A stretch of 64,000 nucleotides of DNA from Croceibacterium_B sp963783195. Its GTDB lineage: Bacteria; Pseudomonadota; Alphaproteobacteria; Sphingomonadales; Sphingomonadaceae. The number at the start of each line of letters is the position of its first letter. The stretch's first letter is position 1. The stretch lies in contig CAWAMV010000004.1 of the NCBI GenBank assembly GCA_963783195.1, positions 434,001 to 498,000 of the forward strand, in the 5' to 3' direction. A model generated the notes under the pieces. The model was not told the DNA's origin. It saw only the letters and a program-made list of their open reading frames with translations, and did not search any database. The translations under genes and the position numbers were made by a program. Of this stretch, positions 34,915 to 42,180 are shown one piece after another.

Positions 34915-35670
34915 TTACCCCGCTGCAATGATGCCGCCGTCGATGGCGAGCATGGCTCCGTTGATGAATGCCGCCTCGTCCGAGAGCAGGAAGGCCGCTG
35001 CCTGCGCGACGTCTTCGGGCGTGCCGTTGCGGCGAAGCGGAATGTTCTTCGCGCGCTGCTCGTACTGCTCCGGCGTGACGAAGCCCTCGGTCGCCGGGGT
35101 CGGAACGCTGCCGGGCGCGATGGCGTTGACGCGGATGCCGCGCGGGCCGAGTTCGCCAGCGAGTACCTTGGTCAGCCCAGCGATGCCGGCCTTTATCGTG
35201 GTGTAGGCACCGGTGCCTGGCCGCCCGCGATAGGCCACCGGGCTGGAGTAGTTGATGATCGCGCCCGGTGCGCTCTCGTCGCGGTGGGCGAGAAAGGCCT
35301 GGACGCCCCAGAACACGCTCTTGAGGCCGGCCGAAAGCATCCGGTCGAGCGTTTCTTCGGTCACGTTTTCAATGGGTTCGTAGACCAGCACGCTGGCGTT
35401 GTTGATCACCGCACGCAGCGGGCCGGCATCGCCGGCGAAATCCTCCGCCACTTCCAGGAAGGCTGCCCTGCTGCCGCAATCGGCGCCGTAACTGAACGCG
35501 CGGCCGCCGGACCCGTTGATGGCATTTGCCACGTCGAGCGCCGACTGACCGTTGATGTCGAGCACCCCGACGACCGCGCCTTCGGCGGCAAGGTGCTTCG
35601 CGATGCCCTCGCCCAGCCCGCGCCCGGCCCCGGAGATGAGGATCGGCCTGTCAATGAAGCGCTTGATCAT
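34915..35670 (-). CDS. Short-chain dehydrogenase/reductase (SDR)
   Basis: A second classical SDR of 251 aa. Motifs are SGAGRGLG for the cofactor, VLDINGQ with an Asp favouring NAD, INNASV (an NNAS variant of NNAG), INYSSPVAY with Ser, and YTTIKAG with catalytic Tyr and Lys. It lies directly upstream of the serine hydrolase gene (stop TAA two bases before its ATG). Likely it acts on an alcohol or ketone intermediate of the same pathway. The two SDRs of the region are not close duplicates. Confidence 0.9.
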   Translation of the reverse strand: MIKRFIDRPILISGAGRGLGEGIAKHLAAEGAVVGVLDINGQSALDVANAINGSGGRAFSYGADCGSRAAFLEVAEDFAGDAGPLRAVINNASVLVYEPIENVTEETLDRMLSAGLKSVFWGVQAFLAHRDESAPGAIINYSSPVAYRGRPGTGAYTTIKAGIAGLTKVLAGELGPRGIRVNAIAPGSVPTPATEGFVTPEQYEQRAKNIPLRRNGTPEDVAQAAAFLLSDEAAFINGAMLAIDGGIIAAG

Positions 35671-35685
35671 GGGTGTTTCAACGCC

Positions 35686-36099
35686 TCAGTCCATGCCGAA
35701 CAGCTTGGCGGTGTAATGGCTGTCCATGTACTCGCGCATCCTGTCGATCTTGCCGTTGGAAACCTCGAACACCCAGCAGTAGTCGTTGTCGTAGGTCTTG
35801 CCGTCGGGCAGCCCGCCGGTCGAGTTGCTCTCGACGCAGACCCAGCCGTCGCGCGAAAACATATTATGCACGTGGACCTTGGGGTCGCCGGGCAGGAACA
35901 TGCCGCGCACGGGGGCGAGAAACTTGTCGATGATGTCCATGCCGACGTGCTTGCCGGCCCCGGCGATGTCCTTGACCTTGGGCTCCCACACGGACTCATC
36001 GTGATAGAACCTGCGCAGGTCCTCGAGGTCGCCCGAAGACAGTACCTCGAAGAAATCGAGCACCAGCTGCTCGGCGGCGTTGGCGGCGGTCACGGTCAT
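35686..36099 (-). CDS. NTF2-like / SnoaL-fold protein, copy 1
   Basis: The 137-aa product has the cone-shaped NTF2-like pattern: an N-terminal helix VLDFFEVLSSGDLEDLRRFYHDES and a final sheet DNDYCWVFEVSNGKIDRMREYMDSHY. This fold contains isomerases, lactone or epoxide hydrolases (limonene-1,2-epoxide hydrolase type), dehydratases and cyclases. Acidic residues in the pocket would be catalytic, but I cannot assign a reaction. Its ATG overlaps the stop of a second NTF2-like gene upstream (ATGA), so both are made together. Confidence 0.82.
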   Translation of the reverse strand: MTVTAANAAEQLVLDFFEVLSSGDLEDLRRFYHDESVWEPKVKDIAGAGKHVGMDIIDKFLAPVRGMFLPGDPKVHVHNMFSRDGWVCVESNSTGGLPDGKTYDNDYCWVFEVSNGKIDRMREYMDSHYTAKLFGMD

Positions 36100-36575
36100 T
36101 GGCTCAGTCCCCTCGCTTCGTCGCTCGGCACGGGGAAGGACGGGATTTTCCCGCCCTCGTGCAGCGCCAGATGGCCCTTGCGGCTGGCGAAGCGCCACGT
36201 GCCGTTGTCGAGCACGTACTCGTCCTCGAACCCGCCGACGAAGATGCCGTTGGCCGACTGCGGCGGCTCGATCAGCTCGTGGTTGGACATCATGACCACG
36301 TAGCTGCTGCCGCGCGCCTGGGTCTTCGAAACCACGTCCACCAGCACGTTGGTGACGAGGTGGCGGACGAGGATCGGCGGGCGGTCGCGGAAGATCGCCT
36401 GGATCGCCGCGCGCCCGTGGAACGGATAGCCGGGCTGGAACGGGCGGTCGTAGGTTCCGTCGGCCGCGAACAGGTCGGCCAGCGCCGCGTGGTCGCCGTC
36501 GTCGGCATACTTGGCGAAGAGCAGCGGCAGCTTGCCGCACTCGTGCTCAATGAGCAGGCGCTTCTTGTCCTTCAC
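36096..36575 (-). CDS. NTF2-like / SnoaL-fold protein, copy 2
   Basis: A 159-aa NTF2-like protein with an N-terminal helix ending LPLLFAKYADDGDHAALADLFAADGTYDRP and the motif YPFHGRAAIQAIF, typical of SnoaL-like and ring-hydroxylating dioxygenase small-subunit-like proteins. The GTG at 36575 follows GGAGGACGGGCA and overlaps the stop of the carboxymuconolactone decarboxylase-like gene (GTGA). Three genes (CMD, NTF2, NTF2) thus form one coupled unit. Function is unknown; it may form a heteromer with copy 1. Confidence 0.8.
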   Translation of the reverse strand: MKDKKRLLIEHECGKLPLLFAKYADDGDHAALADLFAADGTYDRPFQPGYPFHGRAAIQAIFRDRPPILVRHLVTNVLVDVVSKTQARGSSYVVMMSNHELIEPPQSANGIFVGGFEDEYVLDNGTWRFASRKGHLALHEGGKIPSFPVPSDEARGLSQ

Positions 36576-36997
36576 TGCCCGTCCTCCGCCCCATTCTCGG
36601 CATCGATCTCGGCGAAGGCCTCGTTGACGATGCGGAAGCTGTCGACCGCCGCCGGGATGCCGGCGTAAACGCCGACCTGCAGCAGGACCTCGCGGATTTC
36701 CTCGCGGCTGAGCCCGTTGTTGAGCGCGCCGCGGGTATGGATCTTCAGCTCGTGGCTGCGCCCAAGCACGGCGATCATGGCAAGGTTGATCAAGCTGCGG
36801 TCGCGGCGCGGCAGTTCCGCCTCGCGTCCCCAGGTCCAGCCCCAGCAATAGGTCGCGACCATGTCCTGCAAGGGCGCGTTGAACGGGTTGGGATTGGCCG
36901 TCGCGCGGTCGACATAGGCATCGCCCAGCACCTCGCGGCGGATTTTCATGCCCTTGTCGTAGAGGTCGCCGGTCGTCTGGTTCTTGTCCATTTTCAT
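36572..36997 (-). CDS. Carboxymuconolactone decarboxylase family protein
   Basis: The 141-aa protein has the CMD pattern: MKIRREVLGDAYVDRA, FNAPLQDMVATYCWGWTWGRE, DRSLINLAMIAVLGRSHELKIHTRGALNNGLSREEIREVL and AGIPAAVDSFRIV. The best-known member, PcaC, decarboxylates gamma-carboxymuconolactone in the protocatechuate branch of the beta-ketoadipate pathway. This copy lacks the CxxC of AhpD-like members. No other pca genes are present, so it probably acts on a related lactone in a specialised pathway. It heads the CMD - NTF2 - NTF2 unit. Confidence 0.88.
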   Translation of the reverse strand: MKMDKNQTTGDLYDKGMKIRREVLGDAYVDRATANPNPFNAPLQDMVATYCWGWTWGREAELPRRDRSLINLAMIAVLGRSHELKIHTRGALNNGLSREEIREVLLQVGVYAGIPAAVDSFRIVNEAFAEIDAENGAEDGQ

Positions 36998-37031
36998 TCC
37001 GTCTCCAAAATCACATCGTCACTCGAATGGC

Positions 37032-38264
37032 TCACCCCACCACTGAGTAGACCGCATCGATCAGCCGCCTTGCGCGCGGGCCGTTGTCGCCCACGGCGTG
37101 CATCTGGTTGCAGCAGTACGAGAAGCCGAGTTTCGCGTCGGGGTCGCCGAAACCGATCGACCCGCCGAGGCCGTGGTGCCCGAAGCTGCGCATGTTGGGG
37201 CCCATGTAGACGGCTTGCGGCGTGTTCAGCAGGACCCCGTTGGCCTGGTGATAGGGCCGCTCCTGCAGCAGCTCGATCTGGTTGTGCTGCTCGGTTATCA
37301 TGCGCTCGAGCTGGTCTGCCGACATGAGCGACACGCCGCCGATCTCGCCCACCGTCGCGCCGTAGATCCGTGCGACGCCGCGGGCGTTGCCGTGCCCCGA
37401 TCCGCTGGCGATCTCGCAGGTGCGCCAGACGGGCGAGTTCATCGTGGTGTGCCACGGCTCGTGCGGATTCTGCAGGAAGGCGAAGCTGCGCAGCACCGCG
37501 CCGTCCTGCCAGCCTTCCGGAGTCGTCGGTTTCGGCGGCAGCTCGACGTCCTTGGCCGCGAACAAGCGGGCCTTGGTGTTGGGCAGAACTTCGGCGACGT
37601 GCGCCTGCTGGTTCTCGTCCATCCCGCCGATGTAATATTCCGCGTGGAGCGGCTCGGTCACGTTCTCCTTGAGGAACGGCCCGATCGTCATGCCGGTCAC
37701 CCGGCGCATGATCTCGCCCAGCAGAAAGCCCTGGTTGTGTACGTGGTAGGCCGCGCGGGTGCCCGGCTGCCACAGCGGGTGCTGCGCCTCCAGCGCCTTG
37801 ATGTAGGCCGGGTAGTCGAAGAACCCGCCGGGATACATCACGTCGTCGGTCAGCACGGGAATCGCGGCCGTATGGTCCAGCACCATGCGAACCGTGATGT
37901 CCTCTTTCCCGTTCTGCGCGAATTCCGGCCAGTAGGCGGCGATGCGTTCGTCCGGGTCGACCAGCCCGCGGTCGATGACCATGTTGAAGCAGATGCCGGT
38001 CACCCCCTTGGCAACGCTCATCATGCACACGGTGGTGTGCTCGTCCCACGGGGCGGTGCGATCGGCCTGAGCCCAGCCGCCCCACAGGTCGACCACGGTC
38101 TCGCCATCGATCACCACCGAACTGCCAGCGCCGAGTTCTTCCTCCTGGCGGAAGTTCTCGACGAAGGCGTCAACCACCGGGCGGAACCGCTCGTCGTAGC
38201 GGCCGCGCAGCGGATAGCTCCCGCCGCGCGCGTCGATGGTTTCGGAAAATTCGCTGAGTGCCAA
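37032..38264 (-). CDS. Beta-lactamase-fold serine hydrolase (EstB-like esterase/lactonase)
   Basis: A 410-aa serine hydrolase with nucleophile motif SVAK (Ser83), a second motif YHVHNQG with Tyr, and the C-terminal HHGLGGSIGFGD. I chose the TTG at 38264 because GGGAGAGA lies just upstream; an earlier ATG at 38360 would run through the whole divergent promoter region. The family hydrolyses esters and sometimes lactones. It is divergent from the MhpA-like monooxygenase and shares its control region, which holds the TAACGTGCGTTA palindrome 33 bp before this start. Confidence 0.85.
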   Translation of the reverse strand: MALSEFSETIDARGGSYPLRGRYDERFRPVVDAFVENFRQEEELGAGSSVVIDGETVVDLWGGWAQADRTAPWDEHTTVCMMSVAKGVTGICFNMVIDRGLVDPDERIAAYWPEFAQNGKEDITVRMVLDHTAAIPVLTDDVMYPGGFFDYPAYIKALEAQHPLWQPGTRAAYHVHNQGFLLGEIMRRVTGMTIGPFLKENVTEPLHAEYYIGGMDENQQAHVAEVLPNTKARLFAAKDVELPPKPTTPEGWQDGAVLRSFAFLQNPHEPWHTTMNSPVWRTCEIASGSGHGNARGVARIYGATVGEIGGVSLMSADQLERMITEQHNQIELLQERPYHQANGVLLNTPQAVYMGPNMRSFGHHGLGGSIGFGDPDAKLGFSYCCNQMHAVGDNGPRARRLIDAVYSVVG

Positions 38265-38296
38265 GTCTCTCTCCCTTGCCGAGCCTGTCGCGACTT

Positions 38297-38308
38297 TAAC
38301 GTGCGTTA
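38297..38308. promoter_or_regulatory. Palindromic operator TAACGTGCGTTA
   Basis: A perfect 5-bp inverted repeat (TAACG, 2 bp, CGTTA) lies between the divergent serine hydrolase and MhpA-like genes. An almost identical site is at 42014. The form resembles TetR-family operators, but the regulator is not identified. A further half-like element GCTAACGATC lies at 38349-38358. Confidence 0.5.
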
Positions 38309-38365
38309 GCGTAGGCGAGGGCTTCCTCGCGCGAAAGGCCCTTTGCAGGCTAACGATCACGCGCC

Positions 38366-39583
38366 ATGCTTGCAGGCATGATCGATCATGACGTCATCGT
38401 CGTCGGCGGCGGGCCGACCGGGTTCGTGACCGCGCTGGGACTGGCGCAGGCCGGCGTCGACATCTGCCTGGTCGAGGCGGCGGCAGACATCGTCGAGAGT
38501 CCGCGCGCCTGCGTCTATCATTGGTCTATGCTCGACGGGCTCGAACGGCTCGGCATCCGCGAGGAGTGCGAGCGGGTCGGCTACACCAAGAACGACTACC
38601 GCTGGTTGCACAAGGCGACCGGCGAGGCGTTCGAATACGACATCTCGGTCGTCGGGCGGGTGACGCCGTTCAACTACAACATCAACATGGGGCAGGACAA
38701 ACTGGCCCAGATCGCCCGGCGGCGGCTGGAGAAGCTGGGCAACGTGGCGGTGCGCTGGAACACGCGCTTCACCGGGCTGGCGCAGGATGACGATGGCGTC
38801 ACCGTGTCGGTCGAAACGCCGGATGGGCCGGAGGGGCTTCGCGCTCGCTGGGTGATCGGCGCCGATGGTGCCGGGAGCGAGGTCAGGAAGGCGCTCGGCC
38901 TGAGCTTCGACGGGATGACCTGGCCCGAACGCTTCGTCGCGACCAACCTCCACCACGACTTCGAGAGCGGCGGCTACCTGCAGTCGAACATGGTGATCGA
39001 TCCGCAATGGGGCGCGGTGATCGTCAAGATCACGCGGGAAGGCCTGTGGCGCTGCACCTACATGGAAGACGCCAGCCTGCCGGAAGACAGCTTCGCCGAG
39101 CGCATCCCGGCGGCGTTCGAGCACCTGCTGCCTGGGCCCAGAACAAATGGGCGTGGGTATGACGTCGTGATGGCGTCACCCTACAAGATGCACCAGCGCT
39201 GCGCCTCCTCCTTCCGCGAAGGCCGGGTCGTGCTGGCGGGCGATGCGGCGCATGTGACCAACCCCACCGGCGGGTTCGGCCTGACGACCGGGCTGTTCGA
39301 CGCCTATGCGCTCTGGCCGACACTGGCGGCGGTGGTGCTGGAAGGGGCGGACGACGCGCTGCTCGACACCTGGGCCGCCGAACGCCGCGCGGTGTTCCTC
39401 GAGCGGACCGATCCCCAGGCCCGCGCCTACAAGGATTTCGTGTTCCACGCCTGCGGCGGTGACGCCGCGAAGCTGGAGGCCGCACTGCAGGGAATGCGCG
39501 ACATGGTCGCCGACCCAGAGGTCCGCTTCCAGCGGCTGATGTTCACCAAGGGGCTGGAGACGACGAGCCCGGCGGAGCGGTGA
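38366..39583 (+). CDS. FAD-dependent aromatic monooxygenase (MhpA-like)
   Basis: The protein has the class A flavoprotein monooxygenase layout: VIVVGGGPTGFVTALGLAQAG for FAD, RARWVIGADGAGSEVRKALG (DG motif) and GRVVLAGDAAHVTNPTGGFGLTTG (GD motif). MhpA hydroxylates 3-(3-hydroxyphenyl)propionate before ring cleavage; this family also includes resorcinol and polyketide hydroxylases. The 405-aa form lacks the C-terminal thioredoxin-like domain of longer members. The start may be 38366 or the ATG at 38378 (MIDHDVIVV). It is NAD(P)H-dependent, cytoplasmic and divergent from the serine hydrolase. Confidence 0.9.
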   Translation: MLAGMIDHDVIVVGGGPTGFVTALGLAQAGVDICLVEAAADIVESPRACVYHWSMLDGLERLGIREECERVGYTKNDYRWLHKATGEAFEYDISVVGRVTPFNYNINMGQDKLAQIARRRLEKLGNVAVRWNTRFTGLAQDDDGVTVSVETPDGPEGLRARWVIGADGAGSEVRKALGLSFDGMTWPERFVATNLHHDFESGGYLQSNMVIDPQWGAVIVKITREGLWRCTYMEDASLPEDSFAERIPAAFEHLLPGPRTNGRGYDVVMASPYKMHQRCASSFREGRVVLAGDAAHVTNPTGGFGLTTGLFDAYALWPTLAAVVLEGADDALLDTWAAERRAVFLERTDPQARAYKDFVFHACGGDAAKLEAALQGMRDMVADPEVRFQRLMFTKGLETTSPAER

Positions 39584-39587
39584 ATCG

Positions 39588-39790
39588 CCCTCTCCCCTTC
39601 AGGGGAGAGGAAGGAGCCGCGAAGCGGCGGAAGGAGAGGGGGTTGCTGCTCGTTCCCCCCTCTCCCAACCCTCTCCCCTGAAGGGGAGAGGGCTTTGAAG
39701 GCCCCCTCCTTGTCACCCCGGACATGTTCCGGGGCGGAGCTTCCTTCTGCAACGTCGCCAACAGAACACTGGCCCGGAACAAGTCCGGGC
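39588..39790. repeat. Cluster of REP-like palindromes
   Basis: Two inverted copies of a CCCTCTCCCCTTCAGGGGAGAGG unit lie at 39588-39610 and 39669-39692. Two further GC-rich palindromes follow: CCCCGGA-N5-TCCGGGG at 39716-39734 and GCCCGGA-N5-TCCGGGC at 39772-39790. They fill the gap between convergent genes and could act as a bidirectional transcription stop. Confidence 0.7.
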
Positions 39791-39807
39791 TGACAGCCAA
39801 GGTGGCT

Positions 39808-40611
39808 TTAGAGATATGCAATCGTCCGCAGTTCGATGCTTTGCCTCGGTGCGGCGTCTGGCGGGGTGTTGGGGTCCTCGAACGCCGAGTGGGCCGTAAA
39901 CTGGACGGCGTCGGGATCGCTGTCGAACAGCTTGAATACCAGCGCCTCCCACGGCTGCATGTGCGGTACCCAGCACCAGCGGTGATCGGGCGTGTAGGCG
40001 AGGTTGAAGCCCCACAGCGAGCGGCGCCTGAAGTCGCCCAGGCCGCCGACGACCTCGCTGTCGAACAGGTCCTCGCGCCGCACGGTGCGCGCGTCGCACA
40101 CGGCCAGCGGGGTGCTCTCCACCATGACGATCGGGCGCCAGACGTTGATCAGCATGAAACGGCCCTGCAGGCGTCGTTCGGCCTCGTCGGCGGGCAGCAT
40201 GTCGCGGGTGAAGTCCGACACCGTGCGCAGGCCGTAGTCGACGTGGGCGCCGTGCGCCGGCTGGTTGTGGCCGTGCGCGCCGCTGGCGTTGGTGCGGATC
40301 ATCGGGCCGAAGCTGATGACTTTGTCGGCCCCGGTCAGGCGCTGCACCAGCCCCTCGGTCAGGCGGCAGTAGCGGGCGAGTTCGTCGGCGTCGGTGAAGT
40401 CCGTCACATCGACCGGCTCGTTCGCAACGACGAAGCCGTTCCGCTCCAGCGCCAGCTCGTCCAGCTCGGGGCGGATGTCGTGGATCGTGACCGTGTGCTC
40501 GTCGCCCGGCCAGTAACTCTTGTCCCGTTCGCCCGGGTGGAACGTCGCCTTCTCGCCGCGCACGACGTATTTCATCGTGGCTTCGATGTCATAGGTCATC
40601 AGGTCTTGCAT
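39808..40611 (-). CDS. CmcJ/NvfI-like (AsaB-type) oxidoreductase
   Basis: This 267-aa protein matches the CmcJ/AsaB-type group of the Fe(II)/2-oxoglutarate-dioxygenase superfamily. It has the paired regions RTNASGAHGHNQPAHGAHVDYG (candidate His-x-Asp metal ligands), LINVWRPI and HSAFEDPNTP with downstream Arg. Known relatives act in fungal natural-product pathways and in cephamycin 7-methoxylation. A role in modifying or breaking down a complex natural product is inferred. GGGAGAAACGCG precedes the ATG. It lies 37 bp after the MFS transporter gene on the same strand. Confidence 0.82.
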   Translation of the reverse strand: MQDLMTYDIEATMKYVVRGEKATFHPGERDKSYWPGDEHTVTIHDIRPELDELALERNGFVVANEPVDVTDFTDADELARYCRLTEGLVQRLTGADKVISFGPMIRTNASGAHGHNQPAHGAHVDYGLRTVSDFTRDMLPADEAERRLQGRFMLINVWRPIVMVESTPLAVCDARTVRREDLFDSEVVGGLGDFRRRSLWGFNLAYTPDHRWCWVPHMQPWEALVFKLFDSDPDAVQFTAHSAFEDPNTPPDAAPRQSIELRTIAYL

Positions 40612-40648
40612 CGCGTTTCTCCCGCGGCCGATGATAGCGCGCGAATGT

Positions 40649-41890
40649 TCAGGCGGGAACGGGGTTGCGCCGGGCGAGCACGCGCGGGTTGGTCTCCACG
40701 AGGAGAAATGCCGTCAGCCCTGCGGCGAGCGCGAGGCCGAGCTGAACGTAGAGCGGCACGGCGAGGCCGTAGCGGTCGCCCAGCCAGCCGGCGATCGGCG
40801 GGCCGAACACGCCGCCCGACAATTCGCCGATCGCCACGACCATCCCCATCGCGGTGGCGGCGCGGGCGCGGCCGAGCGTCTCGGCCGGGATCACGCCCAT
40901 GAACAGCGGGAAGGTGCCGAGGCCCATCCAGCTGACGAACAGCAGCGCAGTGAGCAGGGGCACGGGTCCTTCGAACCACAGCAGGGCGGCCGGGGCCAGC
41001 GCCATGAGGAAAGCGAAGACGACCAGCAGCGGCTTGCGCCCGAAGCGGTCGGACAGCCAGGTCACCACCACCCCGCCGACCGCCGGGCAGATGCCGACAA
41101 CTGCCATGATGCCCGCCCAGGTCGCCGGGGCATAACCGCGCGGGCCGTCGAGATAGAGCGGCATGAAGATCGAGCCGACCACCACCGTTCCGACCGCGAA
41201 GCAGCTGACCAGCGAACAGACCCAGATGTTGCGCGTCGCCAGCATGGCCCAGGCCGACAGCGCCGGGGCGGCCTGTGCCTCGTCCTGCGGCGCCCGCGCC
41301 GGCTCGCGGATCAACCACCAGATGAGCGCGGCGAGGAGCAGGCCCGGGATGCCGGCGAGGTAGAACGCCCAGCGCCAACCCATTGTCGTGGCGATCTGCA
41401 CCAGCACGATCGGCGCGATGGCGGTGCCGATGATCGAGCCGAAGGCGTTCTGCACGATCCCGGCGTTGAGCCCCTTGCGGCTCTCGGCAGAGGCAGCGAT
41501 CATGATGGCGAGGCAGATCGGCAGGAACGGCCCCTCCGCCGCGCCCATCACGACCCGGGCGGCGAACAGCGTGCCGAAGCTCCACGACAGGCCGGAAAAC
41601 ACCGAGCAGAGAGAGAACAGCACCATCGCGCCGAGCAGGAAGGGTTTCCTCCGCCCGATCGCATCCGACCAGCGGCCCACGAAATAGGCGCCCAGCGCCC
41701 AGGTCGCCGACAGCGCCGAGCCAAGCCAGCCGATCTGGGCGTTGGTGAGCGACAGGTCCTTCTGCACGAAAGGGGCGAGGAAGGTCATCGCCATGCGGTC
41801 GAAATAGGCGAATCCGTAGGCCAGCCCGAGCAGCAGAAGAACGCGCAACTCGTATCCCTGGGGCGCCGCCGCCGTGTCGCCTGCCTTCAT
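40649..41890 (-). CDS. MFS transporter, aromatic acid/organic anion symporter-like
   Basis: A 413-aa protein with twelve hydrophobic segments. It opens YELRVLLLLGLAYGFAYFDRMAMTFLAPFVQKDL and has the loop GRWSDAIGRRKPFL, typical of the ACS/AAHS branch that imports hexuronates, aromatic acids and other organic anions by proton symport. The ATG at 41890 follows GGGGAGG. It is divergent from the TonB receptor gene, so the two could carry the same substrate across the inner and outer membranes. The 290-bp gap between them holds two palindromes. Confidence 0.9.
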   Translation of the reverse strand: MKAGDTAAAPQGYELRVLLLLGLAYGFAYFDRMAMTFLAPFVQKDLSLTNAQIGWLGSALSATWALGAYFVGRWSDAIGRRKPFLLGAMVLFSLCSVFSGLSWSFGTLFAARVVMGAAEGPFLPICLAIMIAASAESRKGLNAGIVQNAFGSIIGTAIAPIVLVQIATTMGWRWAFYLAGIPGLLLAALIWWLIREPARAPQDEAQAAPALSAWAMLATRNIWVCSLVSCFAVGTVVVGSIFMPLYLDGPRGYAPATWAGIMAVVGICPAVGGVVVTWLSDRFGRKPLLVVFAFLMALAPAALLWFEGPVPLLTALLFVSWMGLGTFPLFMGVIPAETLGRARAATAMGMVVAIGELSGGVFGPPIAGWLGDRYGLAVPLYVQLGLALAAGLTAFLLVETNPRVLARRNPVPA

Positions 41891-41942
41891 TGCCACCTCC
41901 CCAAAGTGCAGGTTGACGCACGATTCCGGGCTTTTGACACCT

Positions 41943-41954
41943 GCAACATGTTGC
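41943..41954. promoter_or_regulatory. Palindrome GCAACATGTTGC in the MFS/TonB-receptor control region
   Basis: This 12-bp perfect palindrome overlaps the region just after a TTGACA (41934-41939). A related TGCAAC lies some 25 bp downstream and another at 19843-19848. It could be an operator for a second regulator of the cluster. Confidence 0.35.
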
Positions 41955-42013
41955 TTCTTTGCGACATGGAGCTCGTTTTGCAACGATTCATGCGCGAATG
42001 CTTGCCGCAGCCG

Positions 42014-42025
42014 TAACACTCGTTA
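42014..42025. promoter_or_regulatory. Palindromic operator TAACACTCGTTA
   Basis: The site has the same arms and 2-bp spacing as TAACGTGCGTTA at 38297, with one arm mismatch. It lies 155 bp before the TonB receptor ATG and 124 bp from the MFS start. A common regulator of both divergent pairs is inferred. Confidence 0.45.
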
Positions 42026-42180
42026 GGATTGCGGTCGGAGAGAGGAATCTCGGCGGCGGGTGCCGCCGGTTCTCCCTTTGCACAAACTCAGTTCCGGCAA
42101 CGTCCGGAATCGGTCGCTGAGCTTAATGAAGTTTGGACATTGCGGGTCCGGAAACGGGCCGCGAGTGGGAGGTTTACCTG

